A DNA stretch of 52,262 nt from Rubrivivax gelatinosus (GTDB taxonomy: Bacteria; Pseudomonadota; Gammaproteobacteria; Burkholderiales; Burkholderiaceae_C), in the NCBI RefSeq assembly GCF_016583785.1, contig NZ_NRRU01000028.1, forward strand, positions 1-52,262. The letters run 5' to 3'. The first letter of the stretch is position 1, and every line of letters begins with the position of its first letter. This document shows, in pieces, positions 31,026 through 40,172 of this stretch. The position numbers were made by a program, and so were the translations under genes. Below the pieces are notes generated by a model. The model was not told where the DNA came from, ran no database searches, and saw nothing but the letters and a program-made list of their open reading frames with translations.

Positions 31026-32369
31026 ATGTTGAAGATGTTCCGGCGCGAGCTGCCGCCTGCCGCCGAACCGCTCGCGGCCGCACCGGCCGTCGATGCGGTC
31101 GGCGCGCTGCGCCTCGTCAGCGAACGCGCCGCCGGCCTGGGGCGCGAGTCGGCCGAGGTCTGCGGCGTCATCGCCGACACGCACCGGGTCGCCAGCGCGC
31201 AGGCCGCGACGCTGCAGGCGCTGTCGCGCCAGCTGCAGGACGTCGTCGCCGCGCAGGCGGCGATCGCCGGCGAGACCGAGAACGGGCTGCGTGCCGTCGC
31301 CGAGGTCGGCGACGCGGTGCAGGCCGTCGGCAACGAGGTCGGCGGCATCGTCGACACGCTGCGCCAGGTCTCGGGCGCGGCCGACCAGATCACGCAGATC
31401 GCGCTGCAGACCCGGCTGGTGGCGTTCAACGCCTCGGTCGAGGCCAAGCGTGCCGGCGAGGCCGGGCGCGGATTCGGCGTCGTCGCCGACGCCGTCAAGG
31501 AACTCGCGACCAAGGTCGAGACCTCGTCCAAGGAGATCCTGGCCACCGTCGGCCGGCTCGACGAACGCATCGCCGCGCTGGCGCGCGAGATCCGCCGCAG
31601 CGAAGGCGGCGCTGAAGTCGGCGCCGTGCACCGGGCGCTGGACGCGGTGGTCGACGGTGTCGGCCGCATCCACGACGCCAGCCGCCGCAGCCGCGAGGTC
31701 TGCGCCGTGCTCGAGACCCAGATGTCCGGCATCGAAGGCGAGGTGCGCCAGACCACGCGTGCGCTCGACGCCGCGCTCGGCCGCACCGAGAACTTCCTGC
31801 GCATCTCCGAGCAGCTGATCGAGGCTTTCGCCGTCAGCGGGCTGGAGACCGAGGACTCGCCCTATATCCGCGCCGCGCAGCAGGCCGCGGCACAGGTCGC
31901 GGCGCTGCTCGAAGACGCGCTCGCCGCCGGGCGCACGACGCTGGCCGACCTGTTCGACGAACGCTACCAGCCGCTCGCCGGCACCGAGCCGGCGCAGCAC
32001 ACGGCGCGTTTCTCGCCGCTGGCCGAGAAGCTGTTCCCGCAGGTGCAGGAAGCGGCGCTGTCGCTGTCGGACAAGGTGGTGTTCTGCATCGCCGTCGACC
32101 GCAACGGCTACGTCGCCTGCCACAACCGGCGCTACAACCAGCCGCAGCGTGCCGGCGACCTGCTGTGGAACACCGCCAACAGCCGCTGGCGCCGCATCTT
32201 CAACGACCGCACCGGCCTGGCTTCGGCGCGCAACCAGCGCCCGTTCCTGCTGCAGACCTACCGCCGCGACATGGGCGGCGGCCGCTTCGTCGTGCTGAAG
32301 GAGGCGGCCGCGCCCATCGTCGTCGGCGGCCGCCACTGGGGCGGGCTGCGCCTGGCGTTCAACTTCTGA
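31026..32369 (+). CDS. Soluble chemoreceptor with C-terminal sensor region
   Basis: 447-residue methyl-accepting protein with no membrane helix and inverted order. The signalling hairpin comes first, with tip sequence RLVAFNASVEAKRAGEAGRGFGVVADAVKELA at about 126-157. The C-terminal about 130 residues (VVFCIAVDRNGYVACHN, then NDRTGLASARNQRPFLLQTYRRDMGGG and VLKEAAAPIVVGGRHWG) look like a Cache-type sensing region of the kind used by some soluble receptors. ATG 31026 has AGGAG; an in-frame ATG at 30909 would add 39 unrelated residues. It lies 127 bases after fliA. Confidence 0.75.
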   Translation: MLKMFRRELPPAAEPLAAAPAVDAVGALRLVSERAAGLGRESAEVCGVIADTHRVASAQAATLQALSRQLQDVVAAQAAIAGETENGLRAVAEVGDAVQAVGNEVGGIVDTLRQVSGAADQITQIALQTRLVAFNASVEAKRAGEAGRGFGVVADAVKELATKVETSSKEILATVGRLDERIAALAREIRRSEGGAEVGAVHRALDAVVDGVGRIHDASRRSREVCAVLETQMSGIEGEVRQTTRALDAALGRTENFLRISEQLIEAFAVSGLETEDSPYIRAAQQAAAQVAALLEDALAAGRTTLADLFDERYQPLAGTEPAQHTARFSPLAEKLFPQVQEAALSLSDKVVFCIAVDRNGYVACHNRRYNQPQRAGDLLWNTANSRWRRIFNDRTGLASARNQRPFLLQTYRRDMGGGRFVVLKEAAAPIVVGGRHWGGLRLAFNF

Positions 32370-32405
32370 GGCCGCGCGCGGCGCCGTGCAGCGCCGCAGC
32401 TGCGC

Positions 32406-34559
32406 TCAGGGCGCCGGTGCGAGCGTGAACTCGAAGCGGGCGCCACGCCCGGGCCGGCCGTGCCCGGCCACCGTGCCGCCGTGGCGCTCGACGATGCGCT
32501 GCACGATGCTCAGGCCGACGCCGGTGCCGGCGTAGTCCTCGCCGGCGTGCAGCCGGCTGAAGGGCACGAACAGGCGCCCGGCGAGCGCCGGGTCGAAACC
32601 GGCGCCGTTGTCCTCGACGACGACCCGCAGCCGGCCGTCGTCGTCGGTGCCGGCGCTCAAGCGCACCGCCGGCTGTTCGACGTGGCGCGTGAACTTGGCG
32701 GCATTGCCCATCAGGTTGGCGAGCACGATGCGCAGCGCCTGCGGGCAGCCGTGCACCTGCAGCCCGGGCTGGATGCGCCAGTTCACCGGCGCGCTGCGCG
32801 CGATCGACGGCAGCTGCGCCGAGGCTTCCTCGGCGAGCCGGCTCAGGTCCACGCGCTCCATCGGCATCGCCTGCACCGTCGAGCGCGCCAGCAGCATCAG
32901 CGCGTCCAGCGTCTCGCGCATCGTGCGTGCCGCCTGCGACTGCAGCGCGAGCAGCCGGCGTTCGTCATCGTCCAGGCGGGCGGCGGCGCGGTCGACGACG
33001 AGCCGGGCGATGCTCTCGACGTGGCCGATCGGCGTGCGCAGCTCGTGCGCGAGCTGGCGCGAGAAGGCGTCGAGGTCGACGTTGATCTGCTCGAGTTCGC
33101 GCGTGCGTTCGGCCACCGCCTGCTGCAGCGCCTCGTTGTCGCGCCGCAGCAGGCCTTCGGCCTGCTTGCGCATCGTGATGTCGCGGCCGACGCCGCGGTA
33201 GCCGAGGAAGCGGCCCTGACCGTCGAAGCGTGCGATGCCGCTGATCGACACCCAGTGGCGCGTGCCGTCGGCGGCGTCGGTCGGGAACTCGAACGAGCGG
33301 AACGGGCGCCGCGCCTCGAGGTCCTCGCGGTGCGGCTGCCAGAGTTCGGCCGGCGTCGTCGCGTGCAGCTCCCAGCGTGTGCGGCCGTCGCCGGGTTCGA
33401 GGTAGTCGACGGCGCTGCGGTAGACCGCGCGTCCGACCGGCTGCAGCCGGTGTTCGGCGTCGCTCTCCCAGTACCAGTCGGAGGCGAGGTCGACCATCAG
33501 CGCCCAGCGCTGGTCGTTCTCGCGCTGGCGCTCGTAGGCGAGCTTGCGTTCGGTGATGTCGCGGCCCACGCCTTCGTAGCCGGTGCAGCGGCCCGCGGCG
33601 TCGTGGCGCGGCCGGCCGCTGAGCGCGATCCACAGCGTGTGGTCGCCGCGGCGCGAATGGGCGCGCAGCTCGAAGTCGCGGAAGGCCTGCTGCCGCGCCA
33701 TGCGCTCGTGCAGCCAGTCCCAGCCGAGCGCCGGGGTCTCGAACGGCCCCATCTCGTCGCGGCGCCGGCCGATCAGCTCGTCGGCCGGCCAGCCCAGCAC
33801 CGTCGTCACCGGCGTCGCGCCCGAGACCCAGCTGAGGCGCATCTGCTCGTCGGTCTCCCAGTACCAGTCGGCCGACAGTTCGGCGAGCGCGCGCCAGCGG
33901 CGCTCGGAGACGCTGTCGTCGACGGCCGGGGCATCGGCTTTGCGCTCCAGCGTGTCGGAGTAGTCGGCGAGCGCGCGGCGCAAACGCTGGCGCTGGCGCC
34001 ACAGGCCGTGCAGCGGCAGCAGCAGCGCCACCGCCAGTGCCAGCGCCAGCCCGGTCACCCAGCGTTCGAGCCGGTGCTGGCGCTGCACCAGTTCGCGGCG
34101 CACCGCGGCGCCCACCCGGTCGGCGGCGTCGGCGATGGCGAACATCTCCGCGCCCGTCGGCCGCGGGCCGAGCGCCGCCAGGCGCGACTCGAGCAGCGTG
34201 ATCTCGGGCAGTTCGACGCCGGCGTTCGCGGCGGCCACGCGCAGCGTCGCCAGGCGTGCGCCGACCACGGCGCCGCTTCGTGCCAGCGCCGCCGGTTCGC
34301 CGGCCTGGGTGGCGACCCAGCCCAGGTGCGAGGTGGTGGCGCACAGGCCGTCGGCGGCCACCGCGAGCGGGTTCTCGGGCAGCTCCCGCAGCAGCGTGAT
34401 CACCAGCGCGCCGGCGAGCACCGGCCCGGCCAGCAGCAGCATCCAGCGGTTGTCGACGCTGGCGCGCAGACGTTCGGTGAGGGCACGCGCCGCGGTGGCG
34501 GCGCCCTCGGGGGCAGGGCCTGGCGGCGTGGCCGGCCAGGCGGTCTCGGACTTTCCCAA
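32406..34559 (-). CDS. Membrane histidine kinase with two PAS domains
   Basis: 717-residue kinase. Two membrane helices (about 40-60 and 168-190) bracket a periplasmic region. Two PAS domains with PAC tails follow (WYWETDEQMRLSWVS... and WYWESDAEHRLQPVG..., each ending in GRDIT). The HisKA domain has His505 in FSRQLAHELRTPIGH. The ATPase domain shows NLMGNAAKFT, DNGAGFDP and GTGVGLSIVQRIV. No response regulator lies beside it; its neighbours are a chemoreceptor (opposite strand) and flgN. Confidence 0.85.
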   Translation of the reverse strand: MGKSETAWPATPPGPAPEGAATAARALTERLRASVDNRWMLLLAGPVLAGALVITLLRELPENPLAVAADGLCATTSHLGWVATQAGEPAALARSGAVVGARLATLRVAAANAGVELPEITLLESRLAALGPRPTGAEMFAIADAADRVGAAVRRELVQRQHRLERWVTGLALALAVALLLPLHGLWRQRQRLRRALADYSDTLERKADAPAVDDSVSERRWRALAELSADWYWETDEQMRLSWVSGATPVTTVLGWPADELIGRRRDEMGPFETPALGWDWLHERMARQQAFRDFELRAHSRRGDHTLWIALSGRPRHDAAGRCTGYEGVGRDITERKLAYERQRENDQRWALMVDLASDWYWESDAEHRLQPVGRAVYRSAVDYLEPGDGRTRWELHATTPAELWQPHREDLEARRPFRSFEFPTDAADGTRHWVSISGIARFDGQGRFLGYRGVGRDITMRKQAEGLLRRDNEALQQAVAERTRELEQINVDLDAFSRQLAHELRTPIGHVESIARLVVDRAAARLDDDERRLLALQSQAARTMRETLDALMLLARSTVQAMPMERVDLSRLAEEASAQLPSIARSAPVNWRIQPGLQVHGCPQALRIVLANLMGNAAKFTRHVEQPAVRLSAGTDDDGRLRVVVEDNGAGFDPALAGRLFVPFSRLHAGEDYAGTGVGLSIVQRIVERHGGTVAGHGRPGRGARFEFTLAPAP

Positions 34560-34874
34560 CGCAGACTAGTCAGACGCGGCGCTGCCGGCGGCAGCGCCCA
34601 GGTGATTCGGGTGGGCAGCTCGGCCGTGGCCGGCTGCCTCTGGTTCGATTGACATGCATTGTCGCGCCATTTTTTGCATACACGTGGAAGGACGGAAGCC
34701 CCGGTCCCGAGGCGAGTGCACTGCCCCGGTGCGTGGTGCGATGCGCAGCGTTGGGGCGGCTGTCACAAGCAAGGGTCGTGCACGAGTTCGGGGCGCACCC
34801 AAACGAAACGGCCGGACCGCTTTCGCGGCCCGGCCGTGGGCATCGGGAACGGAAGGCGGCGTGGCCGCCGCGGC
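34560..34874. other. Spacer between the kinase and flgN
   Basis: 315 bases with no convincing gene. It contains the flgN terminator (34808-34837) and an AT-rich patch near 34649-34682 (TTGACATGCATT...TTTTTTGCATAC) that may belong to the promoter of the kinase gene. A plus-strand frame here overlaps flgN and looks spurious. Confidence 0.5.
34808..34837 (-). terminator. Terminator of flgMN
   Basis: A 13-bp stem with one mismatch (ACGGCCGGaCCGC / GCGGcCCGGCCGT, 4-base loop), followed on the minus strand by TTTCGTTT. Confidence 0.7.
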
Positions 34875-35291
34875 TCAGGCCAGCAGCGAGCCGCTCTGGC
34901 TGTTGCGCCCGCTGGCGCCACCGGCGCCGTAGCCGCCGTTGCCCAGGTTGGGCAGCAGCACGTCGATCGCGCGGTCGAGCGCGGCGGTGGCGCGTGCCAG
35001 GGCTTCGCGCTGCGCGGCGACCTGGCCTCCGGCCAGCGCCAGGCGCTGGCGCAGCGGCATCGGCACGCCGCCGTCGCGCGCGGCGCGGGCGAAGTGCTCG
35101 ACGGCGGCCGCGAGCGCACGGTGCAACTCGCCGGCGGCGTCTTCGATCGCCACGGCGTCACTCGTCGCCAGGGCCGCGCCGAGCGCACCCAGGCGCTGCT
35201 CGAGCGCGTCCAGCGGAGCTTCGAGTTCGGTCGCGCGCTGCAGGGCGCGCATCTCGGCGGCAGTGGTCAGCATGAACGGGACGGCGTGCAT
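34875..35291 (-). CDS. flgN: Flagellar export chaperone FlgN
   Basis: 138-residue helical protein (LEAPLDALEQRLGALGAALATSD then LATAVEHFARAAR-like and LALAGGQVAAQREALARATAALDRAIDVLLP) with the length and position of FlgN, the cytoplasmic chaperone for FlgK and FlgL. The C-terminus is Gly/Ser-rich. The ATG overlaps the flgM stop by one base (TGATG). An internal ATG six codons later is possible. FlgN sequences are poorly conserved, so context supports the call. Confidence 0.8.
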   Translation of the reverse strand: MHAVPFMLTTAAEMRALQRATELEAPLDALEQRLGALGAALATSDAVAIEDAAGELHRALAAAVEHFARAARDGGVPMPLRQRLALAGGQVAAQREALARATAALDRAIDVLLPNLGNGGYGAGGASGRNSQSGSLLA

Positions 35292-35584
35292 CAGCGGTTG
35301 TAGGTCCTGCCGAGCAGTTCCTCGGCATTGGCGATCAGCTTGTCGGCGATGGCCTCGGCGTTGACCTGATAGTCGCCGTCGTGGATGGCCTGCGCGATGC
35401 GGCTGACCTTGTTCGCGTCGAAGGTGGCGTCGCCTGGCCCGCTGGCCGACAGCGCCGCGGCCGAGAGCTCGACCTTGGCGCTGGCCTCGGTCGTGCTCTG
35501 CGACGTGCTCGTTTGCGACGTCGCCTTGCGCTCGCCGGACACCGAGGTGGTGGCCGACGTGGAATCGAGGTGACCGATTTTCAT
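35291..35584 (-). CDS. flgM: Anti-sigma-28 factor FlgM
   Basis: 97-residue FlgM, which binds FliA and is exported through the completed hook. The N-terminal half is Ser/Thr-rich and disordered (SATTSVSGERKATSQTST). The C-terminal sigma-binding half is VELSAAALSA...ANKVSRIAQAIHDGDYQVNAEAIADKLIANAEELL. ATG 35584 has GGAG upstream; a longer frame would begin at or before the expected transcription start. It has its own sigma-28 promoter, giving the usual feedback loop, and is coupled to flgN. Confidence 0.94.
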   Translation of the reverse strand: MKIGHLDSTSATTSVSGERKATSQTSTSQSTTEASAKVELSAAALSASGPGDATFDANKVSRIAQAIHDGDYQVNAEAIADKLIANAEELLGRTYNR

Positions 35585-35639
35585 CTTGAACTCCAGCGGA
35601 AGGTACCCGGGTGGGCTGTCCCTCCTTGACATGATGGCT

Positions 35640-35666
35640 GTATCGGAGTGCCAGGGGCCAACTTTA
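35640..35666 (-). promoter_or_regulatory. Sigma-28 promoter of flgM
   Basis: Minus strand: TAAAGTTG, 11 bases, TCCGATAC. The -35 is the best sigma-28 match in the window. It lies about 55 bases before flgM. Confidence 0.85.
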
Positions 35667-35719
35667 GGGCCGCCGGCGATGATTTTGTTCCGGTCCCCTG
35701 AATACGGGGGGCAAGTGGT

Positions 35720-36436
35720 TCAAAGCGTGACATCGACCCGCCCCTGGGCCGTCGGCCAGCCGGTGACGATGCGGCCACCCTCGGTGCGCACGCGCACCGG
35801 TCGTCCCTCGAGACCGCGCATCAGCGCTTCGCCCCGGGTCGAGACCGCGTAGCCGTTGCCGCGCGCGACGACCTCGACGGTTTCGCCCGAGGCGAACCAC
35901 TCGCGCGGTTTCAGGTCGCCGATGCGTGGCGCCTCGCCGGCGGCGAGCGCGCGCGCCAGCGTGCGGCCGACCAGCGCCTCGGCGGCCGCCAGCGGCGGCG
36001 TCGCCTCTGCGGCCCAGTCCACCGGCGCCAGCGTCAGCTGCCCGGCCTCGAGCACCGCGCCTGCGGGCAGGGCGCTGCCGACGACCACGCCCGGGCCCCA
36101 GGCCTTGATCGTGACCGGCAGGTAGACGTTCCAGGCGACCGCGCCCTCGCGGCAGCGCAGGCCGATGCGCGCCCGGCCCCAGGGGCGGATGCCGGGCGGC
36201 AGATAGGGTTCGATGCGCGCGCAAGGCGCGAGCTTCAGGCGCGGGTCGAGCGTGCCGGGCACGACTTCGATGCGCATGCCGCTGGCGGCCAGAGCGGCTG
36301 CTGCGCCCTGCGCCAGCGCCTGCACCGCCTGCAGCGTCGCCGGCGCCAGGGTTTCGGCGGCTGCGGGGCAGGCCCAGCCGCCGGCCGCCGCCAGCACGAT
36401 CGCCGCGGCCGTGCGTCGGACAGGCGCGCGGTGCAT
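35720..36436 (-). CDS. flgA: Flagellar P-ring chaperone FlgA
   Basis: 238-residue periplasmic chaperone needed for P-ring assembly by FlgI. The start at 36436 gives a signal peptide (MHRAPVRRTAAAIVLAAAGGWACPAAAE) cut near Ala-Ala-Ala-Glu. The C-terminal SAF-like region is visible (VVVGSALPAGAVLEAGQLTLAPVDWA, GRTLARALAAGEAPRIGDLKPREW, VEVVARGNGYAVSTRGEA, GRPVRVRTEGGRIVTGW). It diverges from flgB with 137 bases between starts. A longer frame upstream covers the intergenic region and is unlikely. Confidence 0.92.
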   Translation of the reverse strand: MHRAPVRRTAAAIVLAAAGGWACPAAAETLAPATLQAVQALAQGAAAALAASGMRIEVVPGTLDPRLKLAPCARIEPYLPPGIRPWGRARIGLRCREGAVAWNVYLPVTIKAWGPGVVVGSALPAGAVLEAGQLTLAPVDWAAEATPPLAAAEALVGRTLARALAAGEAPRIGDLKPREWFASGETVEVVARGNGYAVSTRGEALMRGLEGRPVRVRTEGGRIVTGWPTAQGRVDVTL

Positions 36437-36499
36437 TTCCACCCGATGCACTGTACGGACCGGCGCCGGCCGCACGGCGGCGAATAGCACCCGGATGTG

Positions 36500-36511
36500 C
36501 CCGCTTATCGG
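36500..36511 (+). promoter_or_regulatory. Shared class 2 motif between flgA and flgB
   Basis: CCCGCTTATCGG, identical to the copy upstream of flhB and at almost the same distance from the start codon (62 bases to flgB). On the minus strand it contains TCCGATAA, 63 bases from flgA, but without a good -35. Confidence 0.45.
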
Positions 36512-36573
36512 ACCGTAGGCCGGCGCGCGGCTCTTCAGAATCGGCCACGACCATCCGAAGGAGCGCACGCCCC

Positions 36574-37026
36574 ATGATCAACCGCCTGACCGGACAGCTG
36601 GACTTCCAGGCCCAGGCCTTGACCCTGCGCTCCGAACGCCAGCGCGTGATCGCCAGCAACATCGCCAACGCCGACACGCCGGGTTATGTCGCCCGCGACT
36701 TCGACTTCTCCCGGGCGCTGCGCGACGCCACCGCCAACCTGCCGCGGCCGCCGGCCACCGGCGCCGCCCCGGCCGGCGCCGGCAACGAACTCGGCACCCC
36801 GATCGCCGGCCAGCTGCTGGCCGAGGGGTTCGGGCGCGAGCAGCCGGCCACCGACCTGCGCTACTCGACGCCGGCCCAGACCAACCTCGACAGCAACACC
36901 GTCGACATGGACCGCGAGCGCGCCGCCTTCGCCGACAACGCGCTGAAGTACGAGTCGACGCTGCGCTTCATCAACGGCAGCGTGCGCACGCTCAGCGACG
37001 CGATGAAGAGCCATACGCAAGGCTAA
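36574..37026 (+). CDS. flgB: Flagellar proximal rod protein FlgB
   Basis: 150-residue rod protein. The N-terminal rod/hook motif (LTLRSERQRVIASNIANADTPGY) and the C-terminal helix (ALKYESTLRFINGSVRTLSDAMKS) are diagnostic. AAGGAG lies ten bases before the ATG. It is the first gene of a run of eleven flagellar genes on the same strand with short gaps or overlaps. Confidence 0.96.
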   Translation: MINRLTGQLDFQAQALTLRSERQRVIASNIANADTPGYVARDFDFSRALRDATANLPRPPATGAAPAGAGNELGTPIAGQLLAEGFGREQPATDLRYSTPAQTNLDSNTVDMDRERAAFADNALKYESTLRFINGSVRTLSDAMKSHTQG

Positions 37027-37038
37027 AGGACCGCCGCC

Positions 37039-37458
37039 ATGAGCATGTTCCGCATCTTCGACGTCTCCGGCAGCGCGGTCAGCGCGCAGAGCCAGCGCCT
37101 GAACGTCGTCGCTTCCAACCTGGCCAACGCCGACACCGTGGCCGGGCCCGACGGCCAGGCCTACAAGGCGCGCCAGGTCGTGTTCCAGACCGCGCTGATG
37201 GGCGCCGGCGGCGACCCCGCCAGCGCTGCCGGCGTGCGCGTGTCGTCGATCCAGGAAGACGCCAGCCCCGGCCGCCGCGTGCACGACCCCAAGCACCCGG
37301 CCGCCGATGCCGAGGGCTACGTCACCTACAGCAACGTCAACGCGGTGCAGGAGATGGTCGACATGATCTCGGCCTCGCGCTCCTACCAGAACAACATCGA
37401 GGTGATGAACACCGCGAAGAACCTGCTGCAGAAGACCTTGCAGATGGGTCAGTCCTGA
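37039..37458 (+). CDS. flgC: Flagellar proximal rod protein FlgC
   Basis: 139-residue rod protein with FRIFDVSGSAVSAQSQRLNVVASNLANADT at the start and the C-terminal NVNAVQEMVDMISASRSYQNNIEVMNTAKNLLQKTL helix. Length is standard. It follows flgB by 12 bases. Confidence 0.97.
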   Translation: MSMFRIFDVSGSAVSAQSQRLNVVASNLANADTVAGPDGQAYKARQVVFQTALMGAGGDPASAAGVRVSSIQEDASPGRRVHDPKHPAADAEGYVTYSNVNAVQEMVDMISASRSYQNNIEVMNTAKNLLQKTLQMGQS

Positions 37459-37476
37459 GCCTGAACGGAAAGCACG

Positions 37477-38121
37477 ATGAGCACCACCGTCGACCCCTAC
37501 GCCGCGATCAACACGCCGGCCGCGAGCCAGAACTCGAACAGCGCTTCGGCGGGTGCCGACCGCTTCCTGAAGCTGCTGGTCGCGCAGATGCAGAACCAGG
37601 ATCCGCTGAACCCGATGGACAACGCCCAGGTCACGAGCCAGATGGCGCAGATCAACACCGTGACCGGGATCGAGAAGCTCAACGAGACCGTGACCGGGCT
37701 GAACTCGCAGTTCCTGCAGATGCAGGCGATGCAGGGCGCCGCACTCATCGGCCGCGACGTCACCATCGCCGGCAAGGGCCTGGACGTGCGCGACGGCGTC
37801 GGCGTCGGCGGCTTCGACCTCTCGGGCACGGCCGACAAGATCAAGGTCGAGATCGTCGACGCCTCGGGCCGCGTCGCCGACACGCTGGACCTGGGTGCGG
37901 CCGAGGCCGGCACCCACAGCTTCACCTGGGACGCGAGCAAGGTCGCCGACCCCAGCGGCTACACCTTCCGCGTCACCGCCAAGCTGGGTACGGCCACCGT
38001 CGCCAACACCACGCTGATGCGCGACACCGTCGCCGCCGTCAACACCAGCGGCAACCAGCTCCAGCTGGAGCTGCTGCACAGCGGCAGCGTCGACTACACC
38101 GCCATCAAGGCCTACAACTGA
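37477..38121 (+). CDS. flgD: Hook assembly scaffold FlgD
   Basis: 214-residue hook cap protein. The N-terminal region carries the family signature FLKLLVAQMQNQDPLNPMDNAQVTSQMAQINTVTGIEKLN. The C-terminal half is the FLIG/Ig-like part (IVDASGRVADTLDLGAAEAGTHSFTWDA). Exported and removed after hook completion. It follows flgC by 18 bases. Confidence 0.96.
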   Translation: MSTTVDPYAAINTPAASQNSNSASAGADRFLKLLVAQMQNQDPLNPMDNAQVTSQMAQINTVTGIEKLNETVTGLNSQFLQMQAMQGAALIGRDVTIAGKGLDVRDGVGVGGFDLSGTADKIKVEIVDASGRVADTLDLGAAEAGTHSFTWDASKVADPSGYTFRVTAKLGTATVANTTLMRDTVAAVNTSGNQLQLELLHSGSVDYTAIKAYN

Positions 38122-38134
38122 ACAGGACGACACG

Positions 38135-39433
38135 ATGAGCTTCCAGCAAGGCCTTTCCGGGCTCAACGCGACGAGCAAGAGCCTCGACATCATCGGCAAC
38201 AACATCGCCAACGCGAACACCTACGGCTCCAAGGTCTCGCGCGCCGAGTTCTCCGACATGTACGCCACCGCGCTCAACGGCGCCGGCGTCAACAACATCG
38301 GCATCGGCGTCAACGTCGCCGCGGTCTCGCAGCAGTTCACGCAGGGCAACATCACGACCACCGGCAACGCGATGGACCTGGCGATCAACGGCGCCGGCTT
38401 CTTCCAGGTGACCGACGGCGTGAACCCGACGATGTACAGCCGCAACGGCCAGTTCAAGGTCGACCGCGAGGGCTACATCGTCAACAACGACAAGTTGAAG
38501 CTGATGGGCTATCCGGCCGACGGCAACGGCACCATCCAGCCGGGCCTGGCGCAGGCGCTGAAGCTGCCGACGGCCGGCATCGCGCCGAGCAAGACCTCGA
38601 AGATGGAGCTCGAGTTCAACCTCAAGTCCGACTCGGCCGTCACGGCGCCGGCGGCGACGGTGACGCCGCAGATCGACTTCACCGACAAGGACACCTACAA
38701 CAACGCGACCTCGGTCACGGTCTACGACGCGCTGGGCCAGGACGTCGCGCTGTCGTACTACTTCCAGAAGGCGTCGAACAACACCTGGAACGTCTTCGTC
38801 ACCGCCAACGGCCAGGCGGTGAACACCGATGCCAGCGGCAATCCGGTGAAGTGGAAGACCCTGGAGTTCGACACCAACACCGGCAAGCTGACCTCGCCGT
38901 CGCCGGCCAACGCGCTGGACCTGACGATCAGCAACACGCTGATCATCACCGACCCGACCACCGGCGCCGAGACTTCGCGCATCGTCGTGCCGCTGGCGAC
39001 CGCCGTCGACATATCCGGTGCGACCCAGTACGACCAGACCTTCGGCGTCACCAACCTGACCCAGAACGGCTACGCCGCCGGCCAGCTGACCTCGATCGCG
39101 GTCGAAGCCGACGGCATCGTGCTGGCGCGCTACAGCAACGGCCAGAGCAAGCCCGCGGGCCAGGTCGAGCTGGCGAACTTCCGCAACCCGCAGGGCCTGC
39201 AGCCGCTGGGCGGCAACGTCTGGGCCAGCACCTACGCCTCGGGCGACCCGGTCGTCGGCGTGCCCAGCGAAGGCAACATGGGCGTGCTGCAGGCCGGCGC
39301 GCTGGAGGAGTCGAACATCGACCTCACCGGCGAACTGGTCAACATGATCACCGCGCAGCGCATCTACCAGGCCAACGCCCAGACCATCAAGACCCAGGAC
39401 CAGGTGATGCAGACCCTGGTCAACATGCGCTGA
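38135..39433 (+). CDS. flgE: Flagellar hook protein FlgE
   Basis: 432-residue hook subunit. The N-terminus (MSFQQGLSGLNATSKSLDIIGNNIANANTYGSK) and the C-terminus (LVNMITAQRIYQANAQTIKTQDQVMQTLVNMR) are canonical. The central Thr/Asp-rich region (about 150-340) forms the surface domains. It follows flgD by 13 bases. Hook length is controlled by a FliK-like ruler that is not in this window. Confidence 0.97.
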   Translation: MSFQQGLSGLNATSKSLDIIGNNIANANTYGSKVSRAEFSDMYATALNGAGVNNIGIGVNVAAVSQQFTQGNITTTGNAMDLAINGAGFFQVTDGVNPTMYSRNGQFKVDREGYIVNNDKLKLMGYPADGNGTIQPGLAQALKLPTAGIAPSKTSKMELEFNLKSDSAVTAPAATVTPQIDFTDKDTYNNATSVTVYDALGQDVALSYYFQKASNNTWNVFVTANGQAVNTDASGNPVKWKTLEFDTNTGKLTSPSPANALDLTISNTLIITDPTTGAETSRIVVPLATAVDISGATQYDQTFGVTNLTQNGYAAGQLTSIAVEADGIVLARYSNGQSKPAGQVELANFRNPQGLQPLGGNVWASTYASGDPVVGVPSEGNMGVLQAGALEESNIDLTGELVNMITAQRIYQANAQTIKTQDQVMQTLVNMR

Positions 39434-39449
39434 AGCCGGAGGCTGACCC

Positions 39450-40172
39450 GTGGACCGTCTGATCTACCTGTCGATGGGCGGTGCCAAGGCGACGCTCGAG
39501 CGCCAGGACGTGCTCGCGAACAACCTCGCGAACGCGTCGACCACGGGTTTCCGCGCCGAGCTGCAGGCGTTTCGCGCCGTGCCGGTGCGCGGCGACGGCG
39601 CCAGCACCCGGGTCTACGCGCTCGAGTCCACGGTCGGCTACGACGACCAGTCGGGCCCGCTGCAGTTCACCGGCCGCAGCCTGGACGTGGCGATGAAGGG
39701 CAAGGCCTGGCTCGCGGTCCAGGCGCTGGATGGCACCGAGGCCTACACCCGCGCCGGCGCGATGGAGACCAATGCCGAAGGCGTGCTCGTGCTGCCCAAC
39801 GGGCTGCAGGTGCTCGGCGACGGCGGCCCGATCACGGTGCCGCCCAACGCCACGGTGGACATCGGGGCCGACGGCACCGTCTCGGCCGCGTCCAACGGCG
39901 GCAAGCCGCAGCCCATCGGCCGGTTGAAGCTCGTGACCTCGGAAGCCCCGCTGACACGCGGCACCGACGGCCTGTTCCGCGGCGCCAACGGCGATCTCGA
40001 TGCCGACCCGGCGGCGCAGGTCCAGAGCGGCGCGATCGAAGGCAGCAACGTCAGCCCGGTCGAGACCATGGTGCAGATGATCTCGGCGGCGCGCCAGTTC
40101 GAGCAGCAGATGAAGATGCTGCAGACCGCCGAGCAGAAGGAACAGTCGGCGACCAAGCTGCTCGGTCCCTGA
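39450..40172 (+). CDS. flgF: Flagellar proximal rod protein FlgF
   Basis: 240-residue rod protein: [37 protein letters not shown] at the start, [16 protein letters not shown] in the middle, and [26 protein letters not shown] at the end. Length is standard. The next gene, flgG, lies unusually far away (233 bases). Confidence 0.96.
   Translation: MDRLIYLSMGGAKATLERQDVLANNLANASTTGFRAELQAFRAVPVRGDGASTRVYALESTVGYDDQSGPLQFTGRSLDVAMKGKAWLAVQALDGTEAYTRAGAMETNAEGVLVLPNGLQVLGDGGPITVPPNATVDIGADGTVSAASNGGKPQPIGRLKLVTSEAPLTRGTDGLFRGANGDLDADPAAQVQSGAIEGSNVSPVETMVQMISAARQFEQQMKMLQTAEQKEQSATKLLGP

Noticed and set aside
34654..34932. 92-codon plus-strand frame near the AT-rich patch
   Set aside because: Overlaps flgN and its terminator, no domain and no clear ribosome site.
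36500..36530. Sigma-28 promoter for flgA on the minus strand
   Set aside because: TCCGATAA fits a -10, but the sequence 19-20 bases upstream (GCCGCGCG) does not fit a -35.
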